From CAZYCC01 sp964645985 (GTDB lineage: Bacteria; Bacillota; Clostridia; Oscillospirales; CAG-272): a DNA stretch of 10,288 bases. Within the stretch, counting starts at the first letter, position 1; every line of letters starts with the position of its first letter. The DNA is taken from positions 1 to 10,288 of the forward strand of contig CAZYCC010000053.1 of NCBI GenBank assembly GCA_964645985.1. The letters run 5' to 3'. The notes below the pieces were generated by a model that worked only from the letters and a program-made list of their open reading frames with translations, was not told where the DNA came from and did not search any database. The position numbers and the translations under genes were made by a program. Below, piece by piece: positions 5,136-10,288 of the stretch.

Positions 5136-6605
5136 ATGACAAACACACGGAAAAAGACGCTTTTCGTAAGCGTCGCCCTCGGCGCGGCGCTGCTCGCGCT
5201 GCTCGCCGCGACACTGCTCGCTGCCGCCACCCCGGCAAGCGCGGAAACCTATACGGGGACCTGTTCGCCCTACGAGGAGGAGCAAGAGGGAAGGGTCGTC
5301 ACATGGACCTTTGACACCGGCAGCTCGACGCTCACCATCGAAGGCAACGGGGAGATTAGAAGCTCTCCTTATTTTTACGATAACGATGCCGGGAGTCTTG
5401 AAGATCTTATTCAAAAAGTGGAGATCAAATCCGGCGTGACAGCCATCGGAGATTATGCGTTTTCAGATTTGACCAATCTCACCGAAGTGACCATTGCGGA
5501 CAGCGTCGGGAAGATCGGCAATGGCGCTTTTGACGGCTGCACGTCGCTCACTTCCCTCGTTCTCCCCTCGGCGATGACCGAAATCGGGGATAACGCGTTT
5601 GGGGATTGCGCAAAGCTGGAGAGTATCGCCGTGCCGGAAGGGGTAAACGCCATTGGCAAGAGTCTTTTTAACGGCTGCGTCAATCTCAAAACCGTGACTT
5701 TGCCGAGTACAATTACATCCATTGGAAATTTTGCCTTTAACGAATGCCTCAATTTGGCATCCGTTACTATCCCCGATGGCGTTGTGACAATAGGAGATAG
5801 CGCGTTTGACAGCTGCAGCTCCCTTGCCTCGCTATCCATCGGCAGCGGCGTGACGACAATCGGGCAATACGCGTTTGACGGCTGTACGAGCCTACCCGAG
5901 GTCACTTTGCCGGGGAGCGTCACGACGCTGGGCAAGTGGGCGTTTTCCGACTGCTCGTCTCTTGTGGGCCTCACCCTGCAAGACGGCATAACGGGTTTAT
6001 CCGCGGGAGTCTTTGACGGCTGCGCTTCCCTTAAAAGCGTCACCATCCCCGGCAGCGTGGAAACTATTCCGGAGCAAGCGTTTAACGATTGCACGGGTCT
6101 AACTACGCTCTTTATTAAAGAAGGCGTGACGACCATCGGCGAATGGGCGTTTTACGGCTGCGATCTTCTCTCTACTATTGTTCTCCCCTCAAGCATCAAA
6201 ACGATTTTGAACAATGCTCTTCCTCTCTCGCATGACAGCGCCCTAAAGCAGGTGCACTATCCGCTCTCCCAGGCGGAGTGGGACGCCAATGTCACAATCG
6301 TCGAGAAGAATATGTATACTTACACGGATTACCTCCTGCCCGCTATGATTTTCAACAGCACCGGCGAGAACGTCGGTACCGGCGGCGGGAACGGCGGCAC
6401 AGGCGGAGGGAAAGGGGACATTAACGGCGACGGCGCGGTCAACGCGTCCGACCGCACGACCCTCGCCCGCGCGCTCGCCGGCTGGGCGGGCTACACTATC
6501 CCCGACCCGTCGGTCGCCGACTTTACCGGAGACGGCGCGGTCAACGCGTCCGACCGCACCCATCTCGCCCGCGCCCTCGCCGGCTGGGCGGGCTACACCG
6601 TCTAA
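5136..6605 (+). CDS. Secreted BspA-type leucine-rich-repeat protein with C-terminal type I dockerin
   Basis: The start at 5136 (MTNTRKKTLF) follows AAAGGAG with 8-base spacing; an upstream in-frame ATG (5073) lacks one. The 489-residue product has a signal peptide (basic n-region, long Leu/Ala core, cleavage probably after ASA at residue 36), a cap with VVTWTFDTGSSTLTIEGNG typical of these proteins, and then about 11 repeats of roughly 23 residues (IGDYAFSDLTNLTEVTI-like; LRR_5 family) from about residue 88 to 350. A Gly/Asn linker (about 413-426) leads to a dockerin: two 34-residue repeats with the calcium-loop motifs DINGDGAVNASD and DFTGDGAVNASD, each followed by LARALAGWAGYT. Dockerins bind cohesins on cellulosome scaffolds or the cell surface; LRR_5 proteins often mediate adhesion. 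The second loop has Thr where Asn is usual. The LRR-coding part is visibly less GC-rich than the signal-peptide and dockerin parts. No enzyme domain seen, so it is probably structural or adhesive. It ends at a strong terminator. Confidence 0.93.
   Translation: MTNTRKKTLFVSVALGAALLALLAATLLAAATPASAETYTGTCSPYEEEQEGRVVTWTFDTGSSTLTIEGNGEIRSSPYFYDNDAGSLEDLIQKVEIKSGVTAIGDYAFSDLTNLTEVTIADSVGKIGNGAFDGCTSLTSLVLPSAMTEIGDNAFGDCAKLESIAVPEGVNAIGKSLFNGCVNLKTVTLPSTITSIGNFAFNECLNLASVTIPDGVVTIGDSAFDSCSSLASLSIGSGVTTIGQYAFDGCTSLPEVTLPGSVTTLGKWAFSDCSSLVGLTLQDGITGLSAGVFDGCASLKSVTIPGSVETIPEQAFNDCTGLTTLFIKEGVTTIGEWAFYGCDLLSTIVLPSSIKTILNNALPLSHDSALKQVHYPLSQAEWDANVTIVEKNMYTYTDYLLPAMIFNSTGENVGTGGGNGGTGGGKGDINGDGAVNASDRTTLARALAGWAGYTIPDPSVADFTGDGAVNASDRTHLARALAGWAGYTV
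6429..6598 (+). repeat. Near-identical 68-base duplication encoding the two dockerin repeats
   Basis: Bases 6429-6496 and 6531-6598 differ at about five positions, clustered in the middle, and are offset by 102 bases (34 codons). The first 29 bases are identical, including third codon positions. This points to recent duplication or gene conversion between the two halves of the dockerin. Confidence 0.9.
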
Positions 6606-6626
6606 ACGTACCGAAACGCAAAAAAC

Positions 6627-6653
6627 AAAAAGGAGCCGCACGGCTCCTTTTTT
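6627..6653. terminator. Bidirectional rho-independent terminator
   Basis: A 12-base-pair stem (6627-6638 with 6641-6652, core ggagccg/cggctcc) is flanked by A on one side and T on the other. On the plus strand it ends in six T, 22 bases past the dockerin-LRR stop codon. On the minus strand it ends in T and lies about 45 bases past the asnS stop codon, so it probably serves both convergent genes. Confidence 0.92.
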
Positions 6654-6696
6654 GCACGCAAGGTTGAGGAGGTCTCGCCGAGGCAGCGCGCCGCGA

Positions 6697-8109
6697 TTAG
6701 AACTCCGCGCTGCCGGTTGTGCGGGGGAAGCACTCGACGTCGCGGATGTTGCTCATCCCGGTGACGTACATGACGAGCCGCTCGAAGCCGAGCCCGAACC
6801 CGGCGTGGCGCGTGCCGCCGTAGCGGCGCGTATCGAGGTACCACGAATAGTCCTCTCGCCGCAGGCCGAACTTATCGATCGCCTCGAGCAGCCGCTCCTC
6901 GCGCTCCTCGCGCTGCGAGCCGCCGACCAGCTCCCCCACGCCCGGCACAAGCAGATCCACCGCCGCGACCGTCCGCCCGTCGCTATTTTGCCGCATATAA
7001 AACGCCTTAATCTCGCGCGGCCAGTCGGTGACGAAGACCGGGCAGCCGCAAATCTCCTCGGTCAGGTACCTCTCGTGCTCGGTCTGCAGGTCCTCGCCCC
7101 AGCGCACGGGATAGTCAAAATGCCGCCCGCCCGCCTCCGCTTTTTCAAGGAGAGCCACCGCCTCGGTGTAGGTCAGACGCGCGAACTGCGAGCAGACGAT
7201 ATTTTGCAGCCGCGTGAGCAGGGTCTTGTCGACAAACCGGTTGAAAAAGGCAATTTCATCGGCGCAGTTTTGCAGCAAATCGCCGATGACGCTCTTGCAC
7301 ATCGCCTCTATGAGCTCCATATCGTCGTCGAGATCCGCGAAGGCGATCTCCGGCTCGACCATCCAGAACTCGGCGGCGTGGCGCGGCGTATTCGAGTTTT
7401 CCGCGCGGAAAGTCGGCCCGAAGGTGTAGACCTTCGCGTAGGCCATGGCGAAAGTTTCGACGTTGAGCTGCCCGGAGACTGTGAGGTTAGTCGCCTTGCC
7501 GAAGAAATCGCGGCGAAAATCGACTTTGCCATCCTCGGTGAGTGGCGGGTGGAGCGGGTCGAGCGTGGTGACGCGGAACATCTCTCCCGCGCCCTCGCAG
7601 TCAGAGCCTGTAATGAGCGGCGTGTGGACATAGACGAAGCCTTGCTCGTGGAAGAATTTGTGCAGGGCGAACGCCGCCTCGCTGCGCACGCGGAAGACTG
7701 CCGAGAAAGTGTTCGAGCGCGGGCGCAGATGGGCGATAGATCGCAGAAACTCAAAGCTGTGGCGCTTGTTTTGCAGGGGATAGTCGGGCGTGGACGTTCC
7801 TTCCACGCGCGCGCGGCGAACTTTCAGCTCAAGCGGCTGCTTCGCCCCGGGCGTGAGGGAAATGCGCCCGGTGAGAACGAGCGCGGCGCCGAGGTTTTGC
7901 CCGGAAATCTCTTTGTAATTGTCGAGTCCCTCCGCCTCGATGACCGCCTGCAGGTTTTTCTGCGATGAGCCGTCGTTAAGATCGATAAAGCCAAAGGCGT
8001 TAGAGGCGCGCAGGTTGCGCACCCACCCGGCGACTGTCACCTCCCGCCCGCCGTAGCTCTCCGGCGCGCCGAAAATCTCCCGCACCGTCACGCGTTGATC
8101 AAAGCTCAT
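6697..8109 (-). CDS. asnS: Asparaginyl-tRNA synthetase
   Basis: Charges tRNA-Asn with asparagine using ATP in the cytoplasm; a class IIb synthetase. The start at 8109 (MSFDQRVTVREIF) is preceded by TAGGAG with 8-base spacing; the longer frame opening at 8211 would cover the promoter and is rejected. The 470-residue length is normal. The N-terminal OB-fold anticodon-binding domain (about 1-105) contains VTVAGWVRNLR and FIDLNDGSSQKNLQ. The catalytic core shows motif 1 around TPLITGSDCEGAGEMF, then motif 2 in FRAENSNTPRHAAEFWMVEPE and motif 3 in GFGLGFERLVMYVTGMSNIRD, followed by the family's C-terminal FPRTTGSAEF. FFGKATNLTVSGQLNVETF is also typical of AsnRS rather than AspRS. It has its own promoter and a leader of about 25 bases, too short for a T-box, so tRNA-responsive control is not apparent. 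Confidence 0.98.
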   Translation of the reverse strand: MSFDQRVTVREIFGAPESYGGREVTVAGWVRNLRASNAFGFIDLNDGSSQKNLQAVIEAEGLDNYKEISGQNLGAALVLTGRISLTPGAKQPLELKVRRARVEGTSTPDYPLQNKRHSFEFLRSIAHLRPRSNTFSAVFRVRSEAAFALHKFFHEQGFVYVHTPLITGSDCEGAGEMFRVTTLDPLHPPLTEDGKVDFRRDFFGKATNLTVSGQLNVETFAMAYAKVYTFGPTFRAENSNTPRHAAEFWMVEPEIAFADLDDDMELIEAMCKSVIGDLLQNCADEIAFFNRFVDKTLLTRLQNIVCSQFARLTYTEAVALLEKAEAGGRHFDYPVRWGEDLQTEHERYLTEEICGCPVFVTDWPREIKAFYMRQNSDGRTVAAVDLLVPGVGELVGGSQREEREERLLEAIDKFGLRREDYSWYLDTRRYGGTRHAGFGLGFERLVMYVTGMSNIRDVECFPRTTGSAEF

Positions 8110-8140
8110 TTGTGCCGCTCCTAAAAACGAAAGTAGCCTC

Positions 8141-8169
8141 AGTATACAGGAAAGCGCGCGAAAATGCAA
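8141..8169 (-). promoter_or_regulatory. Sigma-A promoter of asnS
   Basis: On the minus strand TTGCAT (8164-8169) and TATACT (8141-8146) are separated by 17 bases, about 32 bases upstream of the asnS start. The terminator at 8186-8208 lies immediately upstream, so asnS appears to be an independent transcription unit. Confidence 0.88.
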
Positions 8170-8185
8170 GAGCCGCCGCCCACCG

Positions 8186-8208
8186 AAAAACGCCCCCGCG
8201 GGGGCGTT
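8186..8208 (-). terminator. Rho-independent terminator upstream of asnS (end of HPr transcript)
   Basis: A perfect 20-base palindrome (8189-8208, aacgccccc and its complement) is followed on the minus strand by a run of five T (8190-8186). It would end transcripts coming from the HPr gene about 200 bases past its stop codon and separate them from the asnS promoter. Confidence 0.85.
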
Positions 8209-8279
8209 CACAAAGGGGGACAGGTCGCGCGGGCAAATTTTCGGGAATGCGCCCCCCCGGAGGGAAAGAGCCGCGCGCC

Positions 8280-8310
8280 ATCTCCCGCCGCGCCCCCCCG
8301 AGGGGGAGAT
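8280..8310. repeat. GC-rich hairpin in the HPr-asnS spacer
   Basis: ATCTCCC (8280-8286) pairs with 8304-8310, with an inner C-run/G-run stem. No T tract follows on either strand. The rest of 8209-8367 shows no gene and no promoter that I can support. Confidence 0.4.
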
Positions 8311-8367
8311 CCGCGCCCCTCGCGGGAAAAGGGTTCGCGGGCGATGACCAACCGACCATGTGAGGGC

Positions 8368-8398
8368 TGCCGCGCGCTCCTCGCGGGAGCGCGCGGCA
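8368..8398 (-). terminator. Strong hairpin just downstream of the HPr gene
   Basis: A 13-base-pair perfect stem (8368-8380 with 8386-8398) with a 5-base loop starts 7 bases past the HPr stop codon. It lacks a T tract on the minus strand, so it may protect the 3' end or act as a weak terminator ahead of the stronger one at 8186-8208. Confidence 0.5.
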
Positions 8399-8404
8399 CG
8401 GGTT

Positions 8405-8668
8405 CTACTCCTCGCAGCCGCGGTTGATGAGGTCGACTAAAGCGTCGAGCGCCTCATCCTCGTCCGGGCCGTCGGCAAGGAGAGTGATCGTCGTGCCGCA
8501 GCCGATGCCCATCGACAGAATGCCGAGCAGGCTTTTCGCGTTCATGCGGCGGCTGCCGAGCTCAACCCAGATGCTGCTGCGGAAGGAGTTCGCCTTTTGA
8601 ATGAAGAAGCTGACGGGGCGCGCGTGGAGCCCGATGGCGTTCTGCACGGTGACGGTTTTGCTGCTCAT
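8405..8668 (-). CDS. HPr-family phosphocarrier protein
   Basis: HPr passes phosphate from enzyme I to sugar-specific PTS enzymes II, and in Firmicutes its Ser46-phosphorylated form acts as corepressor with CcpA. The 87-residue product is of normal length. His15 is present in the active-site context NAIGLHARPVSFFIQKA, with the conserved Arg17-Pro18, and Ser46 is in NAKSLLGILSMGIGCG, the HPr kinase site; Crh-type paralogues lack His15. The start at 8668 (MSSKTVTVQ) has a modest GAGG-type ribosome binding site; the longer frame reaching 8785 has low-complexity Gly/Arg sequence and is rejected. No convincing promoter is seen directly upstream, so it may be read from the DUF4330-like genes. No other PTS gene is in the window; ptsH-like is likely but the symbol is left blank because Clostridia can carry several HPr paralogues. 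Confidence 0.93.
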   Translation of the reverse strand: MSSKTVTVQNAIGLHARPVSFFIQKANSFRSSIWVELGSRRMNAKSLLGILSMGIGCGTTITLLADGPDEDEALDALVDLINRGCEE

Positions 8669-8827
8669 AGCTGCCCTCGTCTCATCAATCTGCCCCCCAA
8701 AGAAAATTTTCGCCCCCGGGTGCGCGTCCCCGCCGGAAAATCCCCCTCCCCCTCCCGCGCGCGGCAGACCCCGCTCGCCCCGCACGCCCGGCAGGAGCGC
8801 CGCGCGCTACCCCACTTCGCTGCGGCA

Positions 8828-8850
8828 GCGGGGGGTCTCGCGTCCCCCGC
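8828..8850 (-). repeat. Hairpin between the DUF4330-like gene and HPr
   Basis: GCGGGGG and CCCCCGC arms (about 8828-8835 and 8844-8850) form a 7-base-pair stem 34 bases past the 8884 stop codon. There is no T tract. The remainder of the 215-base spacer (8669-8883) is very GC-rich and contains one AT-rich palindrome (gaaaattttc, about 8702-8711) but no recognisable promoter. Confidence 0.45.
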
Positions 8851-8883
8851 GCTCTATGTGTGCGAGCCGCTCTTTCCCGCGCC

Positions 8884-9348
8884 TCACGAGGCGGCGGGGG
8901 TGACGTTCACCTCGGTCACCATAATCGGGACGACGCAGCTGCTGCCGGCGACCTCGTACTTTTCGTAGGGGAGGACGAAAACCCCCTCGCGCGTGCGAAA
9001 GCCGGCGTCGGTCATCTCGCCGTACAGCTCAATGCTGCCGGTGCCGGTCGCGGTGAGAGAATTGCCGGGGACGCTGAAGGAGAGCGTGCGCAGGCTGCCG
9101 AACGGCGCGCCGCCGTCGGCGAGGGTCAGCGCCTCGCCCTTCTCAAGGAGATTGACCGCCTCCGCCGCCGCGCGGTCGATAACGAAGGTGACCTCGGCGC
9201 GCGTGTCGTAAGCGGGCCCGGTAATGCGCCCGAACGCCGCGCGCGCGATCGGCGTCGCGACGAGCAGCGCGAGCAGAAGCAGCAGCGCGATGTCCACCGC
9301 GCTAACGCCTCCCCGCCGCACGCCCCCGCGCCCGGTTTGCCCTTGCAT
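8884..9348 (-). CDS. Small membrane-anchored protein, DUF4330-like
   Basis: 154 residues. A short Gly/Arg-rich N-terminus (MQGQTGRGGVRRGG) leads into one membrane segment (about 16-38, VDIALLLLLALLVATPIA), followed by an extracytoplasmic domain of about 115 residues: VTFVIDRAAAEAVNLLEKGEALTLADGG, then beta-rich sequence and a conserved-looking ending VPIMVTEVNVTPAAS. An N-terminal anchor followed by a domain with an LxxGexL.l.dG turn matches what I know of DUF4330 proteins, whose function is unknown; the assignment is from memory of the pattern, not a search. It resembles the next gene (9711-10187) in architecture, so the two are probably paralogues. The ATG at 9348 has no clear Shine-Dalgarno; a GTG at codon 10 is an alternative start. 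HPr lies 215 bases downstream. Confidence 0.7.
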   Translation of the reverse strand: MQGQTGRGGVRRGGVSAVDIALLLLLALLVATPIARAAFGRITGPAYDTRAEVTFVIDRAAAEAVNLLEKGEALTLADGGAPFGSLRTLSFSVPGNSLTATGTGSIELYGEMTDAGFRTREGVFVLPYEKYEVAGSSCVVPIMVTEVNVTPAAS

Positions 9349-9464
9349 GGAAAAATAAAGTAGACGTGCTCCCGAAGACCACCCATGAGGCCGCCGGGAA
9401 TAAAGGATAGCTCATCAAAAGCCGCGCGCTCCCGCGCCCCCGCGAGGGCGGGACTTTTCCCCCC

Positions 9465-9662
9465 GCCCGCGAGGAGCCTCGCGCGCGAGTTTGCCCGTGA
9501 GGAATTCGCTCGCGAGAGTTTACCCACGAGGGGTTGTGCGCGAACGTCTCTCTTGCGAGCGGGTTGTCAACAAGGGGATTCGTTCGAGAGGGGTCTCGCC
9601 CACGAAGGGTTTGTTCGTGAGGGGTTTACCCGTGAGAGCTTTCCCGTGAGGGGTTTCGGGAG
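9465..9662. repeat. Degenerate 15-base tandem repeat array (about 13 units)
   Basis: The 360-base spacer between the two DUF4330-like genes contains a run of diverged units with consensus near cccgtgaggggttta on the plus strand; the clearest copies are around 9600-9655. Translated on the plus strand from an open frame spanning 9385-9789, the period becomes five residues: EFARE, EFARE, SLPTR, GCART, SLLRA, then GFVRE, GFTRE, SFPVR. The register is kept over about 12 units, with one 4-residue unit near the left end. That frame has no Shine-Dalgarno and runs antisense into the 9711-10187 gene, so it is not called as a gene. No promoter is evident in 9349-9464 either. Confidence 0.7.
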
Positions 9663-9710
9663 GTTTTCTCAATCGCGGTATGCCGCCGCGCGCGCCGCCC
9701 GCCCTTCGCG

Positions 9711-10187
9711 CTACCGCGCGGACGCGGGCTCCTCACCGAGGGCGACGCAGCGGGCGGGCAGGGCGAGATTTTGCGCGTGCAGAGGATAGTCGCGCCCGAC
9801 AGTGAGCAGCAAGTCCTCTCCCTCGTCGGAAGAAAGCCGCAATCCCCCCGGGCAGATCTCCCCCTCGACTTGCAGCTCGAAGTAGGCGCGCCACTCGTTG
9901 CCGCCCGGGCGCGTGTAGGTGACCGCCGTCACCTCGCCCACCTCCACCCCGTCCTCGGTGTAGAGAACATCCCCGGGGGAGAGCCGCCCCTGCGCGCCCT
10001 CGGAAACCTGCGTGAGCCGAAAGCGCGCGCTCGCCGGGGTGGACGCGCCACCGTCCGGGGGGAGAACGAGCAGCCGCACAATCACCACCGCGAGCAGCGC
10101 GAGCAGCGGCAGCAGCAGCAGGAAATCGAACCCGGTGAAGGTATATCCCGAGAAGTCCGGCAGAGCCCGGCGGCGTTTATCCGGCAT
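9711..10187 (-). CDS. Small membrane-anchored protein, DUF4330-like (second copy)
   Basis: 158 residues from MPDKRRRALP. The start at 10187 is chosen because GAGGT lies a few bases upstream; a longer frame to 10268 would run through the promoter. A basic N-terminus precedes one membrane segment (about 20-42, FDFLLLLPLLALLAVVIVRLL), then a Pro/Gly/Ala linker and an extracytoplasmic beta-rich domain. The stretch RLSPGDVLYTEDGVEVGEVTAV resembles the DUF4330 core, in which a GD-V-tyr turn is followed by G.eiG.I; the family has no known function. The C-terminal half (GEICPGGLRLSSDEGEDLLLTVGRDYPL) has no motif I recognise. Same direction and architecture as the gene at 8884-9348, 362 bases downstream. 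Its promoter at 10240-10268 may drive both and perhaps HPr. Confidence 0.75.
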   Translation of the reverse strand: MPDKRRRALPDFSGYTFTGFDFLLLLPLLALLAVVIVRLLVLPPDGGASTPASARFRLTQVSEGAQGRLSPGDVLYTEDGVEVGEVTAVTYTRPGGNEWRAYFELQVEGEICPGGLRLSSDEGEDLLLTVGRDYPLHAQNLALPARCVALGEEPASAR

Positions 10188-10239
10188 AGGTGACCTCGGG
10201 GAGCGGCGCGCGGCATCGCGCGGGAAAGTTTTCTTATGC

Positions 10240-10268
10240 AGTATAGCACAAAGAAACCCCTTTTGCAA
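10240..10268 (-). promoter_or_regulatory. Sigma-A promoter of the second DUF4330-like gene
   Basis: On the minus strand TTGCAA (10263-10268) and TATACT (10240-10245) are separated by 17 bases, leaving a leader of about 45 bases. The boxes closely match those of the other promoters in the window. Confidence 0.88.
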
Positions 10269-10272
10269 GGGG
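10257..10272 (-). terminator. Small stem overlapping the -35 box
   Basis: CCCCTT (10257-10262) pairs with AAGGGG (10267-10272) around a 4-base loop, and on the minus strand is followed by a T-rich stretch (TTTCTTT). It may be a weak terminator of a gene to the right of the window, sharing sequence with the promoter's -35 box, or an operator. Confidence 0.4.
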
Positions 10273-10288
10273 AGAGGTAGCTTTTCTC

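Noticed and set aside
6652..7968. Long plus-strand open frame antisense to asnS
   Set aside because: Shadow of the AsnRS frame; low-complexity Arg/Ala/Glu composition, no domain.
8110..8140. T-box leader controlling asnS
   Set aside because: The predicted leader is only about 25 bases; a T-box needs far more and no AGGGTGGNACCGCG-like sequence is present.
9349..9420. T-box or other riboswitch upstream of the 8884-9348 gene (atgggtgg on the minus strand)
   Set aside because: Only a GGGTGG core is shared with the T-box; no antiterminator or terminator fold is evident.
9465..9662. CRISPR array
   Set aside because: Units are about 15 bases, contiguous and degenerate, with no conserved repeat of 24-37 bases and no spacers; no cas genes nearby.

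Overview
The window looks like a metagenome-assembled contig from a GC-rich member of the Firmicutes, most probably a gut or rumen clostridium of the Oscillospirales/Ruminococcus type. The reasons are an HPr with both His15 and the regulatory Ser46, a secreted leucine-rich-repeat protein ending in a type I dockerin, a CotH-family protein, the rpsO-pnp pair, purine-rich Shine-Dalgarno sites and sigma-A promoters with a uniform 17-base spacer. Placement is inference from gene content and base composition. A run of 100 N (4742-4841) is an assembly gap that removes the start of one gene.

Layout. Positions 1-245 hold no gene: a short direct repeat and the terminator of pnp. pnp (246-2810) and rpsO (2938-3207) lie on the minus strand and read as one transcript from a strong promoter at 3374-3402. 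The leader carries a perfect 22-base palindrome near its start, and the gap between the two genes can form a long GC stem. Positions 3403-3646 are a non-coding GC-rich stretch with a duplicated 22-base palindromic element. Next comes a minus-strand CotH-family gene (3647 into the gap), transcribed divergently from a plus-strand gene for a secreted BspA-type leucine-rich-repeat protein with a C-terminal dockerin (5136-6605). Their promoters are about 75 bases apart with an inverted repeat between them.

After a probably bidirectional terminator (6627-6653) come minus-strand genes: asnS (6697-8109, own promoter), an HPr-family phosphocarrier (8405-8668) insulated from asnS by a terminator at 8186-8208, and two small membrane-anchored proteins resembling DUF4330 (8884-9348 and 9711-10187). 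The rightmost has its own promoter at 10240-10268 and may head a transcript running through to HPr. Between the two DUF4330-like genes lies a degenerate 15-base tandem repeat array (about 9465-9662).

Together: RNA turnover and translation genes (pnp, rpsO, asnS) and a carbon-regulation phosphocarrier flank an accessory pair (CotH-like and dockerin-LRR) that suggests cell-surface or cellulosome-like functions. Points most worth a second look are the 15-base/5-residue repeat array, the dockerin-LRR/CotH divergent pair, the RGG/YDR-rich tail on PNPase, and the structured rpsO leader and rpsO-pnp intergenic RNA.
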